DNA from: Methylomonas koyamae
Lineage (GTDB): Bacteria; Pseudomonadota; Gammaproteobacteria; Methylococcales; Methylomonadaceae
Reading direction: 5' to 3'
Assembly: GCF_019669905.1 (NCBI RefSeq)
Contig: NZ_AP019777.1
Coordinates: 2,542,001-2,606,000, forward strand
Length of the DNA: 64,000 nucleotides
Under the pieces are notes generated by a model. The model had not been told where the DNA came from and did not search any database. It worked only from the letters and a program-made list of their open reading frames with translations. Position 1 is the first letter of the stretch, and each line of letters opens with the position of its first letter. This document shows, in pieces, positions 1 to 8,205 of this stretch. The translations under genes were made by a program, and so were the position numbers.

Positions 1-338
1 GCGACATGAGCCACATGGGCAAGTTTCTGGCGAATCTGCGCAAACAAGGTTTTGCCTTTGCGCTGGACGATTTCGGCAGCGGCTATAACTCCTTCCACTA
101 CCTGCGGGAACTGCATTTCGAATACGTCAAGATCGACGGCGCCTTCGTCCGCAACATCGTCGATTCCAAGATCGATCTGGCCTTGGTCTCCAATCTGTCG
201 CGGCTGTGCCGGGATTTGGGGATTTTGACTATCGGCGAGTATGTCGAATCGGCCGATATCTTGGAGGTGTTGCAGGACATCGGCATCGACTACGCCCAGG
301 GCTTTCATTTGGGCATTCCCCAGAGTTCGCTGCCCTAG
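1..338 (+). CDS. EAL-domain protein, C-terminal fragment cut by window edge
   Basis: This is the last ~110 residues of a protein open at the left edge of the window; the first ATG at position 6 is probably internal. The visible part is the second half of an EAL (cyclic-di-GMP phosphodiesterase) domain: the metal-binding Asp pair in LDDFGSGY, the Lys in YVKIDG, the late Glu in GEYVES (usually AEGVE) and the Gln in YAQGF. These residues are kept, so an active phosphodiesterase is possible, but the EAL motif itself lies outside the window. The domains upstream cannot be seen. Confidence 0.85.
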   Translation, partial: DMSHMGKFLANLRKQGFAFALDDFGSGYNSFHYLRELHFEYVKIDGAFVRNIVDSKIDLALVSNLSRLCRDLGILTIGEYVESADILEVLQDIGIDYAQGFHLGIPQSSLP

Positions 339-528
339 CCCGCGGTTTGCCGCGCAACGTCTACTGATCGAGCGGCCTCGATACGGCTGCGTTCGGCACT
401 GACGCCCGGCGCGCGTTCTCCAGTTTCGGCTTTGCATAGGCAACCCGACCGGCCTGCAATACAATAGTGCCTGCCAAACCGCCGTTCAGGCCGGTTACCG
501 TTTCGTTTCAACCCAACCGCAAATCCAC

Positions 529-1134
529 ATGAGTAAAGACATCCGCATCCAACGCCTCAGCGGCGAAGCCTTGGTTCAATACATCCCGGAATTGGCGCGC
601 CTGCGCATCGAAGTGTTCCGGGATTTTCCGTACCTGTACGACGGCGATTACGAATACGAAAAAAAATACCTGCAAACCTATATTAATTGCCCGGAAAGCG
701 TGATCGTGCTGGCCTTCGACGGCGACAAGATCATCGGCGCCTCCACCGCAATTCCGTTGAAATACGAAACCGACGAAGTTAAAAAACCGTTCGTCGACAA
801 CGGCTATAACCCGGACGACGTGTTTTATTGCGGCGAATCGGTGTTGAATAAGGCCTACCGCGGCTTGGGGATAGGCGTGAAATTCTTCGAACAACGCGAA
901 GCGCACGCCGCCGACCTGGGCGGCTTCAAACACATCACCTTTTGCTGCGTCGAACGCCCGGCCGACCACCCGCGCCGGCCGGCCGATTACGTGCCGCTGG
1001 ACGCATTCTGGAACAAACGTAGTTATTTCAAACATCCTGAGCTGAAGACCACCTATTCCTGGAAGGATTTGGACGACAGCGAAGAAACGCCGAAACCGAT
1101 GACGTTCTGGCTGAAGGAGGAACGCAATGCCTAA
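529..1134 (+). CDS. GNAT family N-acetyltransferase
   Basis: A 201-residue protein of the GCN5-related acetyltransferase superfamily, which moves an acetyl group from acetyl-CoA to an amine. The acetyl-CoA pyrophosphate-binding loop is visible as YRGLGIG (about residues 110-116), preceded by the strand VFYCGESVL and followed by a helix. The substrate cannot be inferred. Its last 8 bases overlap the start of the carbon-nitrogen hydrolase gene, so the two are almost certainly translated together. In some bacteria (for example Bacillus YhcX) a GNAT domain and a nitrilase domain are fused in one protein; this pair looks like the split form. Confidence 0.85.
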   Translation: MSKDIRIQRLSGEALVQYIPELARLRIEVFRDFPYLYDGDYEYEKKYLQTYINCPESVIVLAFDGDKIIGASTAIPLKYETDEVKKPFVDNGYNPDDVFYCGESVLNKAYRGLGIGVKFFEQREAHAADLGGFKHITFCCVERPADHPRRPADYVPLDAFWNKRSYFKHPELKTTYSWKDLDDSEETPKPMTFWLKEERNA

Positions 1135-1987
1135 AATCGCCAGTGCCCAATACGACATCGGCTTCCTGGAAACCTGGGAAAACTTCGCCGCCAAGGCCAG
1201 CCGCTGGGTCAAGGAAGCCGCCGACAACCGGGCCGATATTCTGCTGTTTCCGGAATATGCCTGCATGGAACTGGCCTCGCTGTTTCCGCAGGAAATCTAC
1301 GCCAGCTTGTCCGGCCAGTTGGAAGCCTTGCAAAGCCTGTTGCCGCAATACCTGGAACTATTCAAATCACTGGCCGCGCAACACCGGGTTTACATCCAGG
1401 CCGGCACCTTTCCGGTCAAACACGACAACGGCGAATTCCGCAACCACGCTTATTTCTTTACGCCGCAGGGCGAGGTCGATTATCAGGAAAAACTGACGAT
1501 GACCCGCTTCGAAAACGAGCAATGGCACATTGCGCGCGGTCTGGAGATCAAGGTATTCGATACCGTATTCGGCAAAGTTGCCATCAACATCTGCTACGAC
1601 AGCGAATTTCCGCATTACGCCCGCCAGCAAACCGAGCGCGGCGCCACCTTGATCCTGGTCCCGAGCTGCACCGACACCGAAGCCGGCTACTACCGGGTGC
1701 GGATCGGCTGCCAGGCCCGCGCGCTGGAAAACCAATGTTACGTAGTGCAAGCCTCGTTGGTCGGCAATGCGGACTGGTCGGAAGCGGTCGACGTCAACTG
1801 CGGCGCCGCGGCGATCTACACTCCCGTGGACCGCGGCTTCCCCAACAACGGCATTCTGGCGATCGGCGAATACAACAAAGTGCAATGGGTCTATGCCGAC
1901 CTGGATTTAGCATCTGTGGAGACCGTGCGCAACGTCGGCCAAGTGTTCAATTACCGGGATTGGCCGAAACAGTTCGATTGCCGCTGA
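1127..1987 (+). CDS. carbon-nitrogen hydrolase (nitrilase superfamily)
   Basis: A 286-residue nitrilase-superfamily amidohydrolase, presumably cytoplasmic because no signal peptide is seen. The catalytic triad is visible: Glu43 in LLFPEYA, Lys122 in EKLTMTRFE and the nucleophile Cys156 in INICYDSEFP. The length is normal for a single-domain member. It is translationally coupled to the preceding acetyltransferase by an 8-base overlap and converges on the large PAS/GGDEF/EAL gene 41 bases downstream. The family hydrolyses amides or nitriles; the substrate is unknown. The partner suggests acylation and deacylation of a related amine compound, which is inference. Confidence 0.9.
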   Translation: MPKIASAQYDIGFLETWENFAAKASRWVKEAADNRADILLFPEYACMELASLFPQEIYASLSGQLEALQSLLPQYLELFKSLAAQHRVYIQAGTFPVKHDNGEFRNHAYFFTPQGEVDYQEKLTMTRFENEQWHIARGLEIKVFDTVFGKVAINICYDSEFPHYARQQTERGATLILVPSCTDTEAGYYRVRIGCQARALENQCYVVQASLVGNADWSEAVDVNCGAAAIYTPVDRGFPNNGILAIGEYNKVQWVYADLDLASVETVRNVGQVFNYRDWPKQFDCR

Positions 1988-2028
1988 CGGCGGATGCCGG
2001 CCGGCAACGGTGAGATATCAGCGGTCGT

Positions 2029-5000
2029 CTACCGGGCAAATGCCAGAAACTCGGCCTGCGTCATGGGTTTGGCGTACAGGAAGCCCTGCACGAAATCGCA
2101 GCCGACGGCCGCCAACAGGTCGCTTTGCGCCCCCGTCTCCACCCCCTCGGCAATGGTTTTCAATCCCAGCTTGTGCGCCATGACCACGATGGCTTCGGCG
2201 ATGGCGCGGTCGTTGGAATCGCTTTCCAAATCGCGCACAAACGAACGGTCGATCTTCAGATAGTCGATGGGGAATTTCTTCAGATAGGCCATCGCCGAAT
2301 AGCCGGTGCCGAAATCGTCCAGAGCCACTTGTATGCCGGCATTGCCGAGACGATTGATGATTTGCAGGATGTCGGGCCGGTCATCCAGTAGCAGGCCTTC
2401 GGTGATCTCGATGACAATATGTTCGGGCGGAACTCCGCTCTGCTCGAGATGGGCGAGCCAAGCGATATAGAAATCGCCCTTAATGAATTGGCGCGGCGAC
2501 AGATTGACGCTGATTTGCCGCGCCTCCCGGCCATCGGCGTTCCAGCGGCGGGCGGTTTCCACCGCTTGGCGGAACACCCAGTCGCCAATGTCGTGGATAA
2601 GGCCAGTTTCTTCGGCTATCGAAATGAATTGGTTGGGCGGCACCAGGCCGCGCTGCGGGTGGCGCCAACGCAGTAGGGCTTCGGCTTTGACGATGGCGCC
2701 GCCGGCGATATCGACAATCGGCTGGTAGTGGACTTGCAGTTGGCCCTGGGCCAGGACGTCGCGCAAATCGTTGGCAAGCAGCAACCGGGTTTGCGCTTGT
2801 TGCTGCATGGCGGGAGTAAAAAAACTAAAACCGTTGCGGCCTTGCTCCTTGGCGGCGTACATGGCTTGATCGGCGCAACCGATCAAGCCGTCGGCTGTGT
2901 CGGTATCGAACGGGTAAGCGGCAATGCCGATGCTGGTGGACACATACACGGTATGCTTATCGAGACTGAATGGCTTGGTCATGGCATTGACGATGTTTTG
3001 AGCGACCCGCCCCAGGTGCGACATGTCGTCCACCCGCGGCAGGATGGCGATGAACTCGTCGCCGCCCAGCCGGGCTACGGTATCGGTTTCGCGAATGCCG
3101 GCGCGTATGCGCTGAGCGGCTTCCACCAATAGCAGGTCGCCGATTTCATGCCCCATGGTGTCATTGACTTCTTTGAAGCGATCGAGGTCGATAAACAACA
3201 ACGCCAGACTTTCGCCGTTGCGCGCGGCTTTGCCGATTTCTTCGTGCAATCGGTCGCGAAACAGGCGCCGGTTGGGCAGTCCGGTCAAGTTGTCGTAGCT
3301 GGCCTGGTGTTGCATCTGCTCTTCGATCCGTTTGCGCTCGATGGCGATGGCGCTCAAATGGCTGGCATAGCGCAAGCGGCCCATATCCAGCTCGTTCGGC
3401 TCGCCGGCCTGGCCGCGGTATAGGGTTACCACGCCCAATGGTTGGCCGGACGATCCGCTAATCGGATCGGACCAACAGGAAACCATGCCGGTTTTACTGG
3501 CAAACGAGCGGCAGTTTTCCGAAACGGTGGCAAGGCGCATGTCCTTTATGATCAATGGTTCGGCGAGACCGAAGTCAACGGCGCAGCCGTTGCCTTCCTG
3601 GTCCAGGGCGACGCCTTGACTATGCGCGGGACATGGAATCGAAAAAGACGGTGCCGTCCCATGGATCAAACGATTGCCCGTTTGATCCAGCACTTGGATG
3701 CGGCAACGGCAACCGGGGCAGGCGGACTCGACGTAAAGGGCGATCTGCGTCAGTATTTCGTCGAGGTCGCCGCCCTGCGCCATGCGCTCGAACACCCGGC
3801 GGCGTTCGACATCCAGCAGTTGCTCGCGCCTAGGCTTGGTCATGTCGAAACCCAATACCAGCAAGCCGCGGACTTCGCCGTCGCTGCCGTACTCCGGCGA
3901 AACCCGCACCAGATGGCTGTACAAGGCGCCATGGCCGCTACGCCATTCCAGCGACACATCCTCGCGCGCGCCGGACGACAGCACCCGCATCAGCAAGGCG
4001 GTGTAGGCATCGATAGTCACATTGGTAGCGCGCCAGAATGCACCGACATGCGCACCCAGGATTTCCGCTTCGGGCAGACCCACCGCCGCCACGAAAGCCG
4101 GATTGACGTAAGTGTGGCGCAGCGCCCGATCCAAGCGCATGACATAGGTCGGCAGGTTTTCTACCAAAGTGCGAAATTCCTGTTCGCGCTCGGCTAGCGC
4201 CAATTCCATCCGCTTACGTTCGTGGATGTTGCGAATCATGGCCATGTTGTAGCCTTGGCCGTCCGATTCAAAATAATTGGCAACCACCTCGACCGGAAAA
4301 ATCCGCCCATCCTTGGTCCGGTGGCGAGTTTCGAAGGTCAGCGAACCGTGGGTTTGGAGGTCCCGCCAATGATGGGGCCAGACGGCATACTGATAGTCGG
4401 GGTCGATATCCGGGATGCTCAAGCCCAGCAGTTCTTCCCTGCCGTAACCCAAGCCCTGGCAGGCATGCGCATTGACGTAATGGATGCGAGCCTGTTCGTC
4501 GATCAAGTAAACCGCTTCCTCAACGTGATCGATGGCATAGTGCAGGCGGGCCAGTTCTTGCTCGTGTCGTTTGCGCTCGGTGATGTCCAGGACGGTCCCC
4601 ACCAAGAATTGTTGCCCGCGTTCGTCGTTGCAGCGGGTTTTCTTGACGATGACAGTATGGGTTTTACCCTGGCAGTCGGTAAAGGTCTCCTCGCTGACAT
4701 CCTCTTCGCCGCTAGCGAACACGGCTTTGTCTTTAATCCGAAATACGGCAGCCTCGTGTGCGGAAAAAAAATCGCTATCGCGTTTTCCCAATAAGGCTGC
4801 CATCGGTTGACCGACAAAGTCGCAAAACGCTTGATTCAGTCTGACCCAGCGATGCTCGCTGTCTTTAACGAACACCGGGTCGGCGATGGTCTCGATCACC
4901 CGGTCCAGGAATTGCCGCGATTCCTGCAGCAGGCGTTCCGACTGCTCGCGCTCCAATTCCGCCGCCGCGCGGGTCGCCACCAGTTGCAGCAGCGAAGTCA

Positions 5001-6534
5001 CCTCCGCCATGTTAAGCATCGGCTTGCCGTCCATCGCCGCAATCAGGCCGACCACCCGGCCGGAGGAATCCAGCAGCGGCAGGCCGGCATAGCTCTCGAC
5101 GTCCATTTCCAACAACAGTTTATCCTCCGGGAATTGCTGCCGCACCTGTTCCGGATAACAACAAAAGGCGCCCTCCATCACGTTGCCGCAAGGCGTTCCC
5201 TTAAGACCGTATTGAACGTTGGGCAATACCTGGCCCTTGGCATAAATCACCACGGTTTCGGCAACGGCCGGGTCCTTTGTCAACCGATCGATGACGACAT
5301 AATCCACCGCCAGCGTCTGTCCCAGGTAGCGGGCAAGCGCGGTTAGGAACGATTCGCCGTCCACCTGCCAGCCGCGCTGAGCGATGAATTGCAAGGTGTT
5401 CTCGATGCGCTTGCGCTCGGTAATGTCCAGCGACGTGCCGATGAAGCGCAACGGTTTGCCGTCGGCGTCGTAGTAAGGCTGGCCGCGTTCCAATATGTAT
5501 TTGACGCGGCCGTCCGGAAACAGCAGACGATGCTCGACTTCATAGCGGCTGCCTTCAACAATCGATGCGTTATACACCTGAACGACGCGCGCTCTGTCTT
5601 CGGGATGAACCGTGTCGACGAAAGCCTCGAAGGTCGCCGCGAACTTGGTCTTGTCGATTTCCCAGATGCGGAAGGTCTCGTCCGACCAGGTCAGCACATC
5701 GTTGACGATATCCACATCCCAACTGCCGATATGGCCGATGCGCTGCGCCTCCTCCAACGCGACCCGGCTGGACTGCAAGGCTTGCTCGATGCGCTTGCGT
5801 TCGCTGATTTCGCGCACCACACTCAGACCGAACAGTTTGCCGTCGTCCTTGAAATGAGTGGCATTGATTTCCACCGGAAATATGCGCCCGCCGCTGTCGC
5901 GGTGCCAGGTTTCGAACATCAACGATTGGTTGAGCGGTGCGGACTGTATCTCCCGCAGCCATTCAGGCGTGGCGTGCGGGTTGATATCGAGCGGCGTCAT
6001 GGCCAGCAGTTGTTCCCGGCTATAGCCGAGCGAGCGGCAGGCGGCAGCGCTGACATAGCGGAAGCGAAAATCCTCGCCCAACAGGAAAATGGCGTCGGAC
6101 GACAGGTCTATGGCTCGCTCCAGCAATTCCAGGCGTTGCTGGGCCAGCTTACGCTCGGTGATGTCCAGCATCAGGCCGTGCCACTCGATGCCGCTGTCCG
6201 GCTCCGGTGCCGGCGCGGACTTGGCTTCCAACCAGCGGACGCCCTTGTCGGGGTGAATGATGCGAAACTCGATGTGAAACAGCCCGCGATACTGTACGGC
6301 GTCGGCGAGCGCGGCCTCGATTGCCTCGCGGTCGTCCGGGTGGGCCATGGCATGCAACAGCCCCATGTCCTCGGCCACTTGTTCCGGTTGCAAACCGTAA
6401 ATGTCGCGAATGCCGCCACTGACATAGGGGAAACTGAAACGCCCGTCCGGCGCCAAGCTGAAGGTAAATACAAAACCGGGCAGATGCGCCGCCATGCGCG
6501 AAAAACGCTGCTCCAGATCCAAGGGAAACGGCAT
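2029..6534 (-). CDS. multi-PAS/GAF diguanylate cyclase-phosphodiesterase
   Basis: A 1501-residue soluble sensor without clear membrane segments. From the N terminus: three PAS domains (about 10-130, 135-250, 258-375, each ending in a DITERK-like linker), a GAF domain (about 380-530), three more PAS domains (about 545-665, 670-790, 795-910), a Cys-rich second GAF domain (about 920-1065), then GGDEF (motif 1157-1161, intact) and EAL (motif 1285-1287, intact; Asp pair 1406-1407 in DDFGTGY). Both output domains look catalytically competent, so it may make or break cyclic-di-GMP depending on input. The cluster CPGCRCR in the second GAF may bind a metal or act as a redox sensor (inference). It is apparently monocistronic. 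Confidence 0.92.
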   Translation of the reverse strand: MPFPLDLEQRFSRMAAHLPGFVFTFSLAPDGRFSFPYVSGGIRDIYGLQPEQVAEDMGLLHAMAHPDDREAIEAALADAVQYRGLFHIEFRIIHPDKGVRWLEAKSAPAPEPDSGIEWHGLMLDITERKLAQQRLELLERAIDLSSDAIFLLGEDFRFRYVSAAACRSLGYSREQLLAMTPLDINPHATPEWLREIQSAPLNQSLMFETWHRDSGGRIFPVEINATHFKDDGKLFGLSVVREISERKRIEQALQSSRVALEEAQRIGHIGSWDVDIVNDVLTWSDETFRIWEIDKTKFAATFEAFVDTVHPEDRARVVQVYNASIVEGSRYEVEHRLLFPDGRVKYILERGQPYYDADGKPLRFIGTSLDITERKRIENTLQFIAQRGWQVDGESFLTALARYLGQTLAVDYVVIDRLTKDPAVAETVVIYAKGQVLPNVQYGLKGTPCGNVMEGAFCCYPEQVRQQFPEDKLLLEMDVESYAGLPLLDSSGRVVGLIAAMDGKPMLNMAEVTSLLQLVATRAAAELEREQSERLLQESRQFLDRVIETIADPVFVKDSEHRWVRLNQAFCDFVGQPMAALLGKRDSDFFSAHEAAVFRIKDKAVFASGEEDVSEETFTDCQGKTHTVIVKKTRCNDERGQQFLVGTVLDITERKRHEQELARLHYAIDHVEEAVYLIDEQARIHYVNAHACQGLGYGREELLGLSIPDIDPDYQYAVWPHHWRDLQTHGSLTFETRHRTKDGRIFPVEVVANYFESDGQGYNMAMIRNIHERKRMELALAEREQEFRTLVENLPTYVMRLDRALRHTYVNPAFVAAVGLPEAEILGAHVGAFWRATNVTIDAYTALLMRVLSSGAREDVSLEWRSGHGALYSHLVRVSPEYGSDGEVRGLLVLGFDMTKPRREQLLDVERRRVFERMAQGGDLDEILTQIALYVESACPGCRCRIQVLDQTGNRLIHGTAPSFSIPCPAHSQGVALDQEGNGCAVDFGLAEPLIIKDMRLATVSENCRSFASKTGMVSCWSDPISGSSGQPLGVVTLYRGQAGEPNELDMGRLRYASHLSAIAIERKRIEEQMQHQASYDNLTGLPNRRLFRDRLHEEIGKAARNGESLALLFIDLDRFKEVNDTMGHEIGDLLLVEAAQRIRAGIRETDTVARLGGDEFIAILPRVDDMSHLGRVAQNIVNAMTKPFSLDKHTVYVSTSIGIAAYPFDTDTADGLIGCADQAMYAAKEQGRNGFSFFTPAMQQQAQTRLLLANDLRDVLAQGQLQVHYQPIVDIAGGAIVKAEALLRWRHPQRGLVPPNQFISIAEETGLIHDIGDWVFRQAVETARRWNADGREARQISVNLSPRQFIKGDFYIAWLAHLEQSGVPPEHIVIEITEGLLLDDRPDILQIINRLGNAGIQVALDDFGTGYSAMAYLKKFPIDYLKIDRSFVRDLESDSNDRAIAEAIVVMAHKLGLKTIAEGVETGAQSDLLAAVGCDFVQGFLYAKPMTQAEFLAFAR

Positions 6535-6906
6535 TGGTTTAGAGCCCTCGTTTCAGGTTAGCGAAAAACCGGTAGCCACTTTCACCCCCCTTTCGGAATT
6601 TCACAAGCTTTAGCTGGGATGCGCATTGTTTAGCGCGGGGGCAAGCCGATTGGCCGGCGTCTGCCCGATACCGACCGACTCGATTTGATCTTTGCTGCGG
6701 AGTCAGCCGCGGTTCGAAAAACATACTATTCATAAACGCTGGCGTTGGGCCGTGGCACGAGTTGCCGACACGGTGGGGAAAAGCGCCGACTCATGCAGAC
6801 ATTGCGCTACGCGGAGTTCCAATGTCGTTAAGTTAAGCAACAAACCGCCTTGTTCAAATGTTGTAGGAGCAGGCCAAGCCTGCGACCGAAGACTTAACGA
6901 CATTGA
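6535..6906. other. 372-bp intergenic region with no gene seen
   Basis: This gap lies between the 3' end of the sugar transporter gene and the 5' end of the PAS/GGDEF/EAL gene, both on the minus strand, so it should hold the promoter of the latter. I could not pick convincing -35/-10 boxes. The part next to the transporter holds a palindromic element, described separately. The few short open frames here have no ribosome-binding site or recognisable domain. Confidence 0.5.
6821..6904. repeat. MITE/REP-like palindromic element
   Basis: A perfect 13-bp inverted repeat, AATGTCGTTAAGT (6821-6833) and its complement (6892-6904), bounds an 84-bp segment. Inside it, GCAGGC-CAA-GCCTGC (6869-6883) forms a second hairpin within a TGTAGGAGC... 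context that resembles the REP sequences of pseudomonads. No flanking duplication is obvious. It starts two bases beyond the stop codon of the sugar transporter gene, so it could also act as that gene's terminator or mRNA stabiliser. Whether it is repeated elsewhere in the genome is unknown. Confidence 0.6.
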
Positions 6907-8184
6907 TCAGCCGTTGCTAAACCGCAATTGGCGGGCGCAACGGCTGCCGTAATAGGCGATGTACAGGTAACAAAGCAAAGGCACGAAAAACGCGTGCTGG
7001 ATGCCGATACGGTCGGCGAACCAGCCCTGCAGCAGCGGGATCAAGGCGCCGCCGACGATGGCCGAGCACAGGATACCGGAGCCCTGGCCGGTATGCGGTC
7101 CCAGACCGGTCAAGGCCAGCGAGAAGATGGTCGGGAACATGATCGAATTGCATAATCCGACCGCCAGAATGGCGAGCGTGGCGACGCGGCCGCCGGCTAA
7201 CATCGCGACGCCGACCAAGCCCGCCGCGCACAAGGCGTTGAAGATCAACGCCTTGCCCGGATGAACCTTACGCATTGCTACGGCACCGAGAAAACGGCCG
7301 ACCATCGCCCCGCCCCAATAGAACGAAACCAGCTTGCCGGCCTCCTGTTCGGCCAAGCCGGCAATGTGGGCTTGGCCGAGGAAATTGACCAAAAAGCTGC
7401 CGATCGCCACTTCGCCGCCGACGTAAACGAAAATCGCCAGCGCGCCCAGCACCAGTAACGGAAAATGCCAAGCGCTCTGCTCGACCCGGGTAGCGGCTAT
7501 GTCGCCTTGGGCCGAGGCGGGCGCCGTGGCCGATACGCTGGGCAATTTCAGCAACGAAAATACCGCCGCCAAGCCGAACAGCACTGCCGCCAACCACAAA
7601 TACGGCTGTTGTACCGCCGCCGCTTCGGCCGCCTGGTAAACCGACAATTGTTCGGGTTCTAACCCGGCAATCTGGTCGGCGGTTTTCACGGCGGTAGCCA
7701 GAATCAGCAACGAGCCGAAATACGGCCCCAACGTCGTTCCCAACGAATTGAAGGCCTGGGTCATCGTCAGCCGGCTAGATGCAGTGTCCGGATTGCCCAG
7801 CACCGTCACGTAGGGATTGGCGGCAACCTGCAGTAAGGTAATGCCGGACGCCAATACGAAAAACGCGGTTAAGAACAAAGGATAGGAATGCAGTCCGGCG
7901 GCCGGATAAAACAGCAGACAGCCGCCGCCCGCCACCGCCAGGCCGACGATAATGCCGGGCTTGTAACCGACTCTGTCCACCAGATAACCGCACGGCACCG
8001 ACATGACGAAATAGGCGGCAAAGAAGCAAAACTGCACCAGCATCGCCTGGGTGTAATTCAGCGTGAATACCGCTTTTAGATGCGGAATCAAAATGTCGTT
8101 CAGGCTGGTCAAGAATCCCCAGATAAAGAACAGCGAAGTTAATACCGCCAAAGCGCCGGTGTACTTGTTTTGCTGGTCGGCCAT
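6907..8184 (-). CDS. MFS sugar:H+ symporter, FucP/glucose-galactose type
   Basis: A 425-residue inner-membrane transporter of the major facilitator superfamily with about twelve hydrophobic segments. The N terminus ([19 protein letters not shown]) and the loop [14 protein letters not shown] are typical of the fucose/glucose/galactose:H+ symporter (FHS) family. I chose the ATG at 8184 because GGAG lies six bases before it; a TTG five codons upstream is also open. It begins 21 bases after the beta-glucosidase gene, so the two probably form one operon: glucose released in the periplasm by the hydrolase would be taken up here. Confidence 0.88.
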   Translation of the reverse strand: MADQQNKYTGALAVLTSLFFIWGFLTSLNDILIPHLKAVFTLNYTQAMLVQFCFFAAYFVMSVPCGYLVDRVGYKPGIIVGLAVAGGGCLLFYPAAGLHSYPLFLTAFFVLASGITLLQVAANPYVTVLGNPDTASSRLTMTQAFNSLGTTLGPYFGSLLILATAVKTADQIAGLEPEQLSVYQAAEAAAVQQPYLWLAAVLFGLAAVFSLLKLPSVSATAPASAQGDIAATRVEQSAWHFPLLVLGALAIFVYVGGEVAIGSFLVNFLGQAHIAGLAEQEAGKLVSFYWGGAMVGRFLGAVAMRKVHPGKALIFNALCAAGLVGVAMLAGGRVATLAILAVGLCNSIMFPTIFSLALTGLGPHTGQGSGILCSAIVGGALIPLLQGWFADRIGIQHAFFVPLLCYLYIAYYGSRCARQLRFSNG

Positions 8185-8205
8185 GGTCCGCTCCGCCAAC
8201 TGCCG

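Noticed and set aside
5389..6561. 390-codon plus-strand frame antisense to the PAS/GGDEF/EAL gene
   Set aside because: Composition typical of antisense frames in GC-rich genes, no domain recognisable, and the minus-strand protein is unequivocal.
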